Below, piece by piece: positions 1-11,622 of a DNA stretch of 64,000 bases. The notes below the pieces were generated by a model. It did no database searches and was not told the origin of the DNA. It saw only the letters and a list, made by a program, of their open reading frames with translations. Numbering within the stretch: the first letter of the stretch is position 1; every line of letters begins with the position of its first letter. The position numbers and the translations under genes are program-made. This DNA is from Opisthocomus hoazin (taxonomy: Eukaryota; Chordata; Aves; Opisthocomiformes; Opisthocomidae): contig NC_134415.1 in NCBI RefSeq assembly GCF_030867145.1, positions 16,532,417-16,596,416 on the forward strand, read 5' to 3'.

Positions 1-3000
1 CAAAGTAAAAGGAGAAAAGTACTGTTGTTAGTTCTTGTTAAAAAGGATTCTTGCTTTCCTGTACACCCTGCAGCTTTGCTGGGTTTTTTTTTCCTCTTAT
101 CAGTTGGCTTGTGTTTCTCAAGACTGTAGAGACTGACCAGTCAAGTAGTGAAACTGCCCCGTGTACCTCTGGATTTGACAATGCAGGACCTGCCAATACA
201 CACTTCGTTCTTCTACATCTGCTCACTTTGCTTGTTCCTATTTTGTCGTGGGAACCAATGGGTGGTCCTTGTGCAGCTGTCAGCTGAAGAGGGAACAAAA
301 CCAGTCTTTTCCTCCCCGTTTAAGTGACATAAGCCCCATGTGGTCACAGCTGTATTGGTTTGCCCAGCCGTGAGTACTTCTGCCTCCCCTGAGGGCAGCT
401 GCCGCATGATCATACAGGAATAGCAATGCAATCTCCCTGCAAAGAGCAATGGAATAGTCATGCATCCTCTGGCTTTGACAAGCCACATACTCAAGTCAGG
501 CGCCGTGCTTTGAGAGCTCTTAGGGTGCATGTGGACATCATCTGTCAGCATTAGCTTGCATCATGCCTATTTTCAGAAAGGAAGAATTCAATCTGCGTTA
601 TCCTGTTGCAGATATCTGTAGTTCAGTGTGGTTTACTCAGCTTTTGCTTATTTCTCATTTTGTATTTTCGTGCATAAAGAAATGTTTGTCCACCTTGTAT
701 CAAGTGGAAGTAGGTGAAAATTGTTCAAATGTTACTTTGATTTGGGAACTTTTTTGCATGTGGTTAAAGGCTGCTAGCTTTGTGGAATGGGGTGTGCTCA
801 CACTTTACTTGCCATTAGGGCTCTCGAGACTTCCTTCTATTTAGATTTCACTTGGTGGAAATTCATCTATTGTTAGCTGTGTCCTGAAACAATCTGCTCA
901 GTGTATGTATCGGGAATTCTAGCCCATATTGTCATGTTCCAGTAAGAAATCAAAAAAAAGCAATTGTGTAAGGTTTGATTGTCTCGTTCCTCTCCTCTCT
1001 GCCCTGCCATTCTAAAAATGTAGCAAATGCTTCAGAAGGAAAAAAAGATGAAGTAGGAAAGAACTCTCTTTTGTATTAGATGAAACTTTATTGTTATACA
1101 TCTTTGTACCTAAGAGAGAAAAAAATGCCTGGGTTGGGTTAAAGTCTTCTCATTTATTCTTTTAACAAGATATATAAAGCCATTTATGATTAATTTCTAG
1201 CAAGTACCAAACTCAATGCAGTTTGAGTAACAATGTGTATTAAAATGGTTTTAATTCTTCCTATGTAAGAAAAAAACGCATGTTCTAGTATGCATCTAAA
1301 TTAGTCATATATTACTAATATATCACATTGCATTGAATCCAGAAGCTATGAAGGTTATTGTATATTTGAGGATTATAATAGGTATGACAAAATGAGAACT
1401 GCAAACAAAAGCATGTGTGTAAATTGAAATCTACCAGAAGGAATCTGGCTTACATAGACAAAAGTCAGCAAGACCACAAGTTTGGGTTACAGCTCAGCCA
1501 ATAGAAAGAATTCCAGTGAGAGAACTCCACCACAGTACCAGGGCCCACTTAGGTACCTACAGCTAATTCAGACATTGCTTTCTCCTGGTTGCATGAAATG
1601 TGACCAGTTACTTATGGCAAAATATTTAACAGTATTTACTAGGATTTATATGTAAAAATCCCAGTTTTGGTGCCCAAACATGAGTCCCTCCTGGCCTGAT
1701 TTGTATTAAAAAAAAAATCAATATCCCCTGCATCTAACCAACCACCAGCATAAAAAATTTGAGGCTGCTGAGTAACAGTTTATAAATCTGATCCAAAAGC
1801 TTCCTCAGGGCCAGAAATTTGGTGCCCGAGTACAAATTCTAAATTTCCTAAACTCTTAAGGCCTTTATAAATGTTAAGACTTTGAGGAAACTCTTCATAT
1901 TTGTATTATTTTGAAGGCACTATGTGCATGGTTTTCTAAGGTAAATAACGATCTGAATTACATTCATCTATGAACATCATCTTAGATATCATTTTTAAAT
2001 GTGCATCACTTGCACTAATCCCTGAACTGTACATATACACAGATGTGCCTGTACGCTGCACACACACACGTCAGGTGTTGTAGCTTGCCACATGTGGAGC
2101 CAACTGAGAAATCTAAACAAGTACGCCCTGACGACAGGTGCATACCAACCTGATTTTACTGTCTTTTAGAAAATCAGGTTCTGAAAGCGTGTGTCACTCA
2201 AGCTGTTTGCTCAGTCACTGGAGTCTTTGCTGAGGTTTTAGATGTCAGGAACTTGCAATGATGATTTTTCACGTTAGCAACCACCTTACGGATTCCACCT
2301 GTTAATAAGAGGCATCAGTACACAGTTGTAGTATTTAAGATCCCATCCATTCTGTATGTTTTGTTTTTTTCAGATCACAGTTGTTAACAGGCCTCCATTT
2401 AGGCAAATATGTAAGTGTATGCTGCAGTCTAAGCATATGCTAATATCCTGGTTATCCACTGAATCCTATATAACTAATGGACATTTTTGCATCAATCACA
2501 TGCTGAAGCATATTTTTGGATGAAGGTTCCACTAAGGGATATAAATCTATTTCTAATAAATACTTTAGAATTCAATCTAGCAGCAATTATACAGAATTTC
2601 TCATATAGGCTGTTCATATCAATGACCTTTATGTTCCCTTACCAGTGTGCCTTAGGTAGGGAGATATTTTATATTTTCTAACAACAAAAAACCTGAAACA
2701 ACAATGATACAAAAAATAAGCGTCCATTTCCTATGATATTTTGTCAACATACCTAGTGAAACCGCTTTCAAAAACAACCTGTTTAGTAAACGGTTCATAA
2801 TGTATGAAAGAGAAATCATAAGCTTGTAGACATAGACTGGTCTTGGTTTAAAAAAAATACTAAAAGATTTGTGTCTCATTTGCTTTCCAAGCATTCATGA
2901 CGTCTGCTTGACTAACCCTCAGTCACAGCTGTGTAAACAGCAGACTTCTAAGCTGCTGAGCAGATACTGGGAGGAGAGACCCAACACATCATATGTAAAA

Positions 3001-5348
3001 TGGGAATAAACAATGACACGATGAGACCGTCTCCCCTTCCTCCTGGGGCAGCTTCTGGTGTTCTTTCTCGGGTAAACAGCATGAAAACTGCCATGCTTTT
3101 TCTGCCGTTGAAGATTTGGCTTTGATTCAGTTAGACAGATGGCAAATGGCCACGGAAAATGTATAAATTGGTGGCTAAAGTACTGCTCTCTCACCTTGGA
3201 ATAACAGATTCAGTTCAGTTGCGTTTCTGTGACACGATAGCCTTAACGTAGTTCCTATTGGATAGCAGCTGATACCGCAAAACCACTGCAGTTTATGAAA
3301 TTCAGCACATTATGGAAAATCGTAATTGTCTGATGAGGGGAGACCACAGGCTAAACTAACAAAGATGAAATAAGCACTCAGCTGGGTGTTTCCTTTAATG
3401 TACAACTTAGTTACATTGGCAAAACAGCGAAGGAAATTTTGCCTTGTAGGTGGCAACATTGTACTGAACTTGAGTAGAGGTGTCTGCCAGCCCCTCAACC
3501 TCCCAAAACAGAAACAGACACTTTTCCGAGGAAAACAGAAATAAATCCAATTGTCTGTTTGGAATTAGAAGCCAAAAGAACCATTGCACACGTCCATACT
3601 ATTAAAGTACAATAATAGGCAATCCATACTGGCATTTTTAAATCTGCTTTTCTCAAAACAGATCTTGTTATTTGCATCCTCAGTAAAGCTGCCTTGCCCC
3701 ATCTGCCTGGGGGAGCGTGGGTGGGCTGGGATAACAGGCTTGAGCTAGTGAGAGCTGGAGTTCATTTAATTCCTTCAGCGTTTGTCGGACAATCACTATC
3801 TTCAAGCTCCCACCTCGCAGCCACTATTTTTTAAGTGGATGGACTTAGAAGAAAATCCATCCTGTAACTGGCATAAAGAGTCTGAGCTTGACCTCGAAGA
3901 GACAACCCAAGGCAGACAGATGAGGTGGTCACGTGAACTTGGCTCTCCCAGGTACACCAGTACTTGTAAGTGGGCCAGCCTTAAGCCCTTTCTTGAGAAG
4001 TGCTGCAAGGCAAACAGAGGTAGTTTGTACGCCACAGCTCTTTTGGTCATACCAATCCTCTAGCGTTTTGAAAGGCACCGTCACGCAGGTACAAAATAAG
4101 GTTTTGATTCCCGCCTGGATACACACACTGCTTGGGAAATGTCTCATGCTTGGCATATTGTGCGAGAGCCTGAGCAGAAATTAATGAAACCTCAAACAAT
4201 GGAATATCAGCCAACATGCGATACTTTTTAGTAGGTTTTTGTGAATTAAACATTTGTTAAGTGCTAAACATAAAGAATTTCCCAAGATTAAAAGGAAATA
4301 AACTAGTCAGCTCAACATTTAAGTATCTCAAGTTCCTGAACAATGTTTTGGTTTTGAGTAATAAGTCTGAGCATTTGTAGTTTTAGAACTTGGGTATGTT
4401 ATGGATGGCCTATGAAAAGTTTTCATATTGATCAAATGTGAATAACAATTTTATGTGATAGCTCCCACTTCTGAGCTCTTTTGATAAGAATTTTTGTGGA
4501 AGTGCAAGGCTAGAAGACAAGAGTTCTGCAAACACAGAACCTTTAACTGGGTATTTATTTTCAAGCTTGCTTCTTGGGGTACTTTAGGAGTGCCTTGCTT
4601 TAGAAAGGTCTTTGACTATTAATAGGGGGTTTTACTGGATCGATGGGAGAGACTATTTCACCTCCAGTCCTTATAAATATTGTCAGAGCACCCACTCAAC
4701 TGCTGAAGGCAGAAAATCCGACTTCTTGGCTGGATGCCTATTTTAAAGTAAAGCACAGAGTCAGATAACCTGACATCTGCATTATATACCTCTGCTTACT
4801 GTGGAGACAGTCAGTTGCTTCTGCAAAAATCATAAAGGGCCTTGTTTTGAAACGTGGAACATGTTTTTTCCCAGTGAAATTAAAAGGGACTGGAAATGTT
4901 CATTCTTTGGAAAATGAGGCCTTTTCAGTTTGTGCCTTAGCTCCTTCACTGGTGAAAGGAAGTGGTAATGTTTGCTCACCTCTGGAGAGCTTTCAGATTC
5001 ATACATGAAAAGCACCATGCCAGTAGCTGGGCATGGTAATTAGATAGCTGAGTACAAGAGCAGGTAGTTCATGCATTGCTTAAGAATGAAAGAAGTCCAA
5101 ATGTGAAGAATCCCTTTGCAGACAAGTTGGAGAACAGGTCTGAAAAAGTCAAAGGAAGGTTACCAACTTCCATCATTCTTCCTAAGAACATTAAACCAAC
5201 ATTTGTACTTAACCATTTTCTTCTCTGTCCGACAATGCTGCTCTTCACTGTGGTGAAATTCAGGACCTGTGGCTCTCCCGGTTCTCCTGTAGAACTGATT
5301 CATTTCACGTGTCATCTTACGTGATTTATGTTTTGATTTTGCCTTTAG
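1..5348 (+). other. LTBP1: LTBP1 intron (3' part, enters the window from the left)
   Basis: This is the intron before the first visible LTBP1 exon; it ends in a normal acceptor (pyrimidine-rich tract, then AG at 5347-5348). I looked for EGF or 8-Cys signatures (D-x-D/N-E-C starts, CCC triplets) on the + strand and found none, so no further LTBP1 exon is recognised here. The open frames in the stretch are short and unlike any known protein. A short CA run lies near 2059. No young transposable element was recognised. Confidence 0.7.
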
Positions 5349-5531
5349 AATTGCCAGTAGAGGCTGATCAACATGAAGATGGAAAGAAGGAGTGCTACTA
5401 CAATCTGAATGACGCTAATTTCTGTGACAATGTGCTTACATCCAATGTAACCAAACAAGAATGCTGCTGTACCTTGGGTGCTGGCTGGGGCGATAACTGT
5501 GAAATCTTCCCATGCCCTGTCTTTGGAACTG
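5349..5531 (+). CDS. LTBP1: LTBP1 exon: third 8-Cys (TB) domain, LAP-binding
   Basis: This 183-nt exon encodes 61 residues and is phase 1 at both ends. It carries seven of the eight cysteines of a TB/8-Cys domain: one in KKECYY, one in ANFCDN, the CCC triplet in KQECCC, one in GDNCEI, and one after the Phe-Pro pair in EIFPCP. The eighth lies in the next exon. The FP dipeptide between cysteines 6 and 7 is the known hallmark of the LTBP 8-Cys3 repeat that disulphide-bonds to the TGF-beta propeptide (LAP) in the secretory pathway. The domain is called TB2 or TB3 depending on whether the hybrid domain is counted. An N-glycosylation sequon (NVT) precedes the CCC triplet. The acceptor is AG at 5347-5348 and the donor GT at 5532. 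Similarity to mammalian LTBP1 as I remember it is very high. Confidence 0.97.
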
Positions 5532-6852
5532 GTAAGAGGAGGCCTTCTGTCCTTTTGCAAACGTTTGAAGCACTGTGTTTCTGTTAGCAGTAGTGTGCTT
5601 TGCCTTCAGAGAAGGCTTGCCCATTAAATCCCGTATTCTGTAGTATTTTGTCATGACTTATCTATGGGAGACTTCCAAGGAGGAAAAGTTTGTAGGAATA
5701 ATTCATACCTGGTGTAAATCCATTGGCTTCACTGCAGTTACCCTAGGGATAAAAACAGCCTGTTACTGAACAGCATTATCTCCAACTGATTTCAAACAAG
5801 GATGGATCCTCACAGAAGCTTTTTCCAGATGCTATGGTAACTTGTTGTATTTTTCCCATAAGCTGGCAAACAAAGGTAAGCATTACAGTGGTTTTGAGTC
5901 TGCAGCTATTCTTTGTAATGTTGTTTCTACCGCACTGCAAATTACTGATATATATTATGACTTCAGTTTTACATTTTGCTACTTACTGAGCAGTTCAGTT
6001 AACCGTGTTGTCTGCAGACCATTGTTTAACCTCTAAATGTTAAATTAAAAAAACATAGCCATATGATATTTGTCACATGGAAATGGTACTTGAAACATAA
6101 ACAGTGATCGCTGAAATTCAGAATCCAGCTGGAAAAAATCACACAAGAGAGCACATGTGTAAACTTTTCAAGATTAAACACTAAAGATTACTTTTCACAC
6201 AAATGTATCATCATGTTTAATTCTTGTTTTAACTATACTTTAGAATCAGTGAAACCGAAATGAAATGCGTTACAAAAAGAGCCTCTCTGCTTGGACAGGC
6301 TTATTTGATTCTGTATAGTCTCCAAGATACTTTAATTTATTTCCCTCTGTAATCCACACCATATTCCCCTGTTGCAGTCAATTAGGGCTTTTCCTGTATA
6401 AGGACTGAAGAATGTGGACAGGGGTTTGTATCTCAGTTGGGGTATGTCTAGGTTGCAGCTTGCAGTATAGCTCAGAGAGGCCCACGCTAGCTTTAATTAA
6501 AATAATTTGGCTACTGGTATTGTTATAACTGCAGCGCACCACAAAATCCAGTAAGGGCTACATTCTCCTGCCGAGGAGCAAAAGAAAATAGCTTGCAAGG
6601 CGCTCTCTGATGCTGTGGGTATTCTAGCTACATTTTTCAAAGCTGGCTCTGCAAACTGAGAGCAGGGGAAAGTTGGGCTGTAGCGTCAGCATCTCCCATT
6701 TAGCTAAAGGTGTGTGTGATTGCCTGATAGATGTGAATAAGGCAAAAAGTAGCCTCAGATTTCTCCAAATACTCTGAAATACTTACATAACACGTACATA
6801 TATGAGTAACTTTTTCTTAATGAGATAATTTTTTGTTTTCTCTCTCTCCTAG
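5532..6852 (+). other. LTBP1: LTBP1 intron
   Basis: A 1.3 kb GT-AG intron inside the third 8-Cys domain. It holds a short segment at about 5704-5750 that resembles the ancient palindromic amniote repeats seen further right. Nothing else was recognised. Confidence 0.8.
5704..5750. repeat. Fragment of ancient palindromic amniote repeat (tentative)
   Basis: The segment reads GGTGTAAATCCATTGGCTTCACTG and then GCAGTTACC in pattern. This resembles one arm and the centre of the old palindromic 'GTAAAT...CCATTGACTTCAATGG...' elements common in turtle, crocodile and bird DNA. Only part of the element is left, so this is pattern recognition rather than a firm family call. Confidence 0.3.
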
Positions 6853-6939
6853 CTGAATTTTCTGATTTGTGTCCTGAAGGAAAAGGTTTCATTCCTTCTG
6901 GAGAATCATCTTATGGGCTTCTTGCTCAGAATTACAAAG
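6853..6939 (+). CDS. LTBP1: LTBP1 exon: end of third 8-Cys domain and linker
   Basis: This 87-nt exon encodes 29 residues, phase 1 at both ends. It starts A-E-F-S-D-L-C-P, supplying the eighth cysteine (DLC) of the LAP-binding TB domain begun in the previous exon. It then runs through the glycine/serine-rich linker GKGFIPSGESS, ending in NYK before the next EGF module. The acceptor is a CT-rich tract ending in AG at 6851-6852 and the donor GT starts at 6940. The linker is more divergent from the mammalian sequence than the cysteine-bearing parts, as expected for an unstructured spacer. The exon is too short to form a long open frame, so it was found from its context and the reading frame that joins both neighbours. 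Confidence 0.93.
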
Positions 6940-9900
6940 GTCAGTACTGACTTGTATTAAGTTTAATTATTTCAGAAGTGCTGGCAGTTGATTGACTAGA
7001 AATGTGAGCCAGCAATGTAAGCATACTAATTCAAATTTTATTAGGTGACAAAAACAGCTTGTGATATGAAATATTACTGAAAATCTTTGTTTGACAGATT
7101 AAGAATGTCAGTTATACAGTCTCTGCAGTGTTCTGGTTTAATTTATACTAAGAGCTACATACTGTGAGAGTGGGTGCTGAGACCACAAACCTCAAATACT
7201 CATTTACATATGAATTACAAAGCCACCTTAAATTTGTAAATAAACATATGGGGAGCAGGGAGAAAAGTTCTGTTGAACATTAGACCTACAGGTGAGAACG
7301 AATATAAAAACTAAAGAGAAGTTCAGCAATGAAATTTTTATTACATAACTTCATGGAATAATTATTGAACAAAAGAGTGTAGAGAAATATGAGTGACAGA
7401 AGGAGTTGGTGGGTGTGGGCGGGAGGGAGTTGGCATCACTAAGAAGGAAGAGTGACATCAGTGAAATTCCTTTTCAAGTTTGAGAAGTAGCCGTCAATAT
7501 TAATAATTTGTGAGATTAATTTCCATTGGCGTAAACACACTGTATTTGTGTTAGCTAAAATGAAGTCATCGTGTTATCTTTGGGTGACATAGCGGCTACA
7601 GGATCTTTAGAAAAGCACACATTTCATATATTTGTTCCTATTGGGACTGCCGTTGTACAAATCAAGAACTAAATGTAGAAAGTACTGTGTGTTCATATCA
7701 TATAAAAATGCAGTAAAAATTACTCTTTTTTAAGACCTTACTAGAGGCATAGTACTAAGTGGTTGATAGATAAGCAATTGTCAGCATTGCTTCTAGCTAA
7801 ATCACGAATCTGTCAGACATAATTCAGAGAGATGACAAAAATTAGTGGGACTTGAGAGGTTTTTGCCCTTTTTCCTAATGATTGTTATGTGTGCTTTTTC
7901 ATACTATCCTTCCTCACTGAGTAGGACACGACTAGGTCAGTTTTCCTATCAAGTTAGTGAGTAGAACATGGTTGAGTTCACTTCTGTCCTACTAATATTT
8001 TTTTGTGTTATCTTCAGCAGGTGTTTCTTTGCACCTGGAAAGTACATGGGACATGGAAAAGATACTAAAGGTTATAAGGCACTAATACCCAGATTCATTC
8101 AAAGTAATGTGGGTCTTTAAATGGGGTAACTCACGTAAGACCTCGACTCTCTGGAAGTGTTGCTTTGTCCACCAACTTGGACTACAGAACAAAGTGCCAT
8201 GGGAGGCTGATGGTGGCAGGGACGGGTGTTGGGCAGACTGACAGGTTACATCTAGACAAGTCAGAACACTCTCACAGAGCCCATCTACAGGACCTAATAC
8301 TCTCTGAGAGTGCTTTTGTTCAGGGATTGTTTAAGTGTGTTTGTTGTTTATCTGTGCAGATCTAAGATTTCTGTATATCTTTGCAATGCAGATTTGGGGC
8401 ATGCTGTGTGTACAGTGTGTCCAAATGTGTCTCAGAGAAAATCTGCATTGTTGTTGTTGTGTTGATAATCTCTCTAGCTGTCATAGATATTGAAGTGTGG
8501 AAATAGTCCATCTGGAAATATTGTCCACAAATCCTTGCCATCATAAGACTTTTTCTGTTTTCACTAAGTTTATTTTGTAATAAGCTTAGGAGTGGCTCGA
8601 AGAACAAACAACAAATGGATACATACTTTTAGTAATGTGATCTTTCTCTGTTACACTAACTCATATGTTCCTGTTGGCTTTGTCCACAAGCTTCTTCTTG
8701 TAGGAGCAACTCCTATTTTCTTAATTGTAATTATCTGTCAGAAGTGAATATACTCAGTTAGCCTTCCTTGCCTCTACGCCCAGGCTTTCCCATTTTTCCC
8801 CAGATACAACTCCATGTTCCATAGGAAAAAGACAGGCACGTATATGACATTTCTTATTAATCTTTGCATTGTTCTTGCTGCTAAACAGTCAAAATATTTA
8901 ATGTTTCAAGCCACTTAATGGCTGGAAGAGTAGCTGTTAAAATAGCTTTATAGCATTTGCAGTTCTTCTGGGGAAAAGTAAGCATTTGAATAATTCACCT
9001 TTAAAACTGCTGTACAGCTGGAAATGACAGCTTTGGGCTAAAATCTATGCTGTCCTAGAGTAAATGGGGAGTAAATCTATAGAAGACAGTGGATTAAGAC
9101 AGTTGGTATTGACAGGAGAATCACCTACTTTACATTGTGCTTTTTACTGCCATTTTTAATACCAGTCTAGCTTTAACAGACTTGTCTAGGTAGGTCTAGC
9201 AAATGAAAAGTAGGTTGGAAAAAAGGAAGTGAATGGAATTCCAACAGTAACAAATATATAAATACAAGACTGGGAAAAAATTTGTACAACTGTGGAAAGC
9301 TATATATGAGCTAGCATATATGTTCCATGAAACCTCCCTGAAAACATTTAGCCTCGTTTGAAAGTGTGGTAGGTTCTCTTTGTCAGCTGTCGCTAGCTCT
9401 GTAGTAGTTGCAGCCTTCTATTTAGCAACAGACACAATTCTTCCTACGTGGTGGGAAGACTCCACAGAAGTTGTTCATATAGCTTTGAAAAACAAAGTCA
9501 CAAGCAGTGCAGATATAAAGACTCTTTACCATGAACAGCAGAGTCAACAAACTGTGGAGAGAGGGAGAGCAGTCATAAAGTCCATCCATAACCATAACTG
9601 CTTAGTTAGTTTTGTAATTAGATGGTGTGATTAAATTAGATCCATGGTGGGAATCCCTTGGGTAAAGCAAATCATACTGGAAAATACAGGCCATGTTCTT
9701 CATCTGTTTTGCTTGGAGCTAAGAGCAATATAGTACCAAAGGAAAGAAAGGGGACTTGCAGATTCTTTCAGTCTCTGTGTGCCACAGGCCTTACTCGGGA
9801 AAGGGAAAGTCACGGTCCACCAGTTGTCCCTTGCCTATTCTGGCTACGAGCACATCGTAGCCTCCTCCACACCACTTGTTTGTTTCCTGTGGGTATCGGC

Positions 9901-10029
9901 GCTCCTGGTGCTCTCTCTTTAAAGGGAAGTTTGCCTGAGCAGAGAAGTGTGTAGGCTTTATTCCATCTTGCTCCTCTGCGTGGCCTCATAATAATGATGG
10001 TAACACAGCCATTAATGTTTTCTCCCCAG
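6940..10029 (+). other. LTBP1: LTBP1 intron
   Basis: A 3.1 kb GT-AG intron between the third 8-Cys domain and the following EGF exon. No coding exon, RNA gene or recognisable transposable element was seen on either strand. A minus-strand open frame that overlaps its right end is the antisense shadow of the next exon. Confidence 0.75.
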
Positions 10030-10158
10030 ATGCTGATGAATGCCAACTCTTTGGACAAGAAATCTGTAAAAATGGCTTCTGTTTGAATACGCAGCCAGGT
10101 TACGAGTGCTACTGCAAACAAGGCACATACTATGACCCTGTTAAGCTCCAGTGCTTTG
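10030..10158 (+). CDS. LTBP1: LTBP1 exon: calcium-binding EGF module
   Basis: This 129-nt exon encodes 43 residues, phase 1 at both ends, and holds one complete EGF-like module. Its six cysteines are in ADEC, QEIC, NGFC, GYEC, CYC and KLQC. It opens D-A-D-E-C and has C-L-N-T-x-x-x-Y-x-C-x-C, so it fits both the calcium-binding EGF start (D-x-D/N-E) and the consensus for Asn/Asp beta-hydroxylation. In the mature extracellular protein, calcium in this module stiffens the rod between the two last TB domains. The acceptor is CCCCAG ending at 10029 and the donor is GTAAGT from 10159. The sequence matches mammalian LTBP1 with only a few substitutions as far as I recall. Confidence 0.97.
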
Positions 10159-11481
10159 GTAAGTTTATTTAAAGTGATCTTGTCACTATAATGGTATGCA
10201 GATGGACAAAACAAGCAGACTTCTACGGCAGGATTCCCATCACAACTGCGGCATTCCCAGCAAGGGAAAGAACACTGGCCTCCAAACTCCTGTAGCAGCT
10301 TTTTAAGAGACATTGGCTCATTCCCCTTCCCTTCTGCTTGGCTGGGCAGCAATTCTGACTGCTGTGGCGATGGCATGTAGAGCAGGGTTTGCTTTATTTG
10401 CTTCCCTTTTCAGCAAATTGCTCCCTGGAGTTTGCATCCCCAAAACAGCCCCTTGTGCTCCCTTGACTGCATAGTGTAGAGCTGGTACCAGCCGTTACGC
10501 AGGCAGCGCAGAGTGGTCGGAGGTGGCTCCCTCCTCACACACGCGCTGCTGCTTCACTCCGCCAAGGTACGATTTAGCCTTCTGTTCTTTGTACATGGGG
10601 TGAGCAGTGAAAGCCTGTGTGCTGAAGCTCGCCTTTCATTTGGTAAGTATGCTGGTTTTACTACAATAAATCAAATTAATGCAGATTTTTTTTTTCTCAA
10701 GGACAGGTATTTTCCACAAGGAGTTAATAGGCAATGTGAAATTACAGTTCAGGTCATTGATAAGCCCATTTCAATCTGCACAACCTTGTACTCCTTTGGT
10801 TCTGGTATTTAACTGAAAATTACTCATAACTGTGACCCTGGCTTTTGCTTTGTAAGCAGAAAACCATGTATGATGTGCAGAACAGCATAATGAAAGGAAG
10901 TAATTTTTGCAACCACAATAAGAATGCCTTTCACCTTGGGATTCTATGGTTGTTCTTTACAAAGAGTGGGGGCTTTTTGCTGATTTAATGTAACTTATTT
11001 GAAGTAAAATGGCCTGCTCTTCCCTTTGAGCTAAATTTCTGCTTTTCCTCTCCAAGACAAACTAAGGAATAGAACTACTGTGGCTAGATAAGATGATCCC
11101 TTCTCCTGACCAGCTCATGAAGAGTCTCAGAGAGTATGCCCACCTCTAATGCCTGCTGGTACTGTCCTAAAGGAATAGGAACATGGGAAGCAGCTGCAGC
11201 TGTGCCGAACGCAGGGTACGCCTGGCACCCCAAACCCCCAGCAAGCCTTCTCATCCAGATGCTCCCTAGTACTTGAGGATTAGAGGTCAGCATCCTGCTG
11301 ATCTGCCTGTCCTTCTCCATGGGCACAGGCAGGATTTTGCTACCAGCAACTGGTATTCGTGGTAATGAACAGAAGGCATGCAGGGGAATCTGCTCCTAAC
11401 ATAGGAAAATATAAACATGGATTAACACAATGCGACTGCTTTGTGCTGGCTCTCCTTGATACATTTCCTTCCATTTTAAAG
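10159..11481 (+). other. LTBP1: LTBP1 intron
   Basis: A 1.3 kb GT-AG intron between two EGF exons. A short (T) run lies near 10686. Nothing else was recognised. Confidence 0.78.
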
Positions 11482-11622
11482 ACACGGATGAATGTCAGGA
11501 CCCAAACAGCTGTATTGATGGCCAGTGCATTAACACAGAAGGATCTTACAACTGTTTCTGTACACACCCAATGGTTCTGGACGCAACAGAAAAGCGATGC
11601 ATCAGACCAGCAGATTCAAGTG
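11482..11622 (+). CDS. LTBP1: LTBP1 exon: calcium-binding EGF module
   Basis: This 141-nt exon encodes 47 residues, phase 1 at both ends, with one complete cbEGF. The cysteines are in TDEC, PNSC, DGQC, SYNC, CFC and KRC. It begins D-T-D-E-C, and C-I-N-T-E-G-S-Y-N-C-F-C matches the calcium-binding and beta-hydroxylation consensus exactly. The last residues (IRPADSS) start the linker to the fourth 8-Cys domain. The acceptor AG is at 11480-11481 after an unusually weak tract (TTTTAAAG); the donor GTATGA begins at 11623. The weak acceptor, together with the symmetric phase, makes this exon a reasonable candidate for regulated skipping, but that is only an inference. Confidence 0.97.

Noticed and set aside
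9810..10376. 188-residue minus-strand open frame
   Set aside because: It is the antisense of the LTBP1 EGF exon at 10,030-10,158 plus flanking intron; no family signature, and the + strand reading with correct splice sites explains the region.
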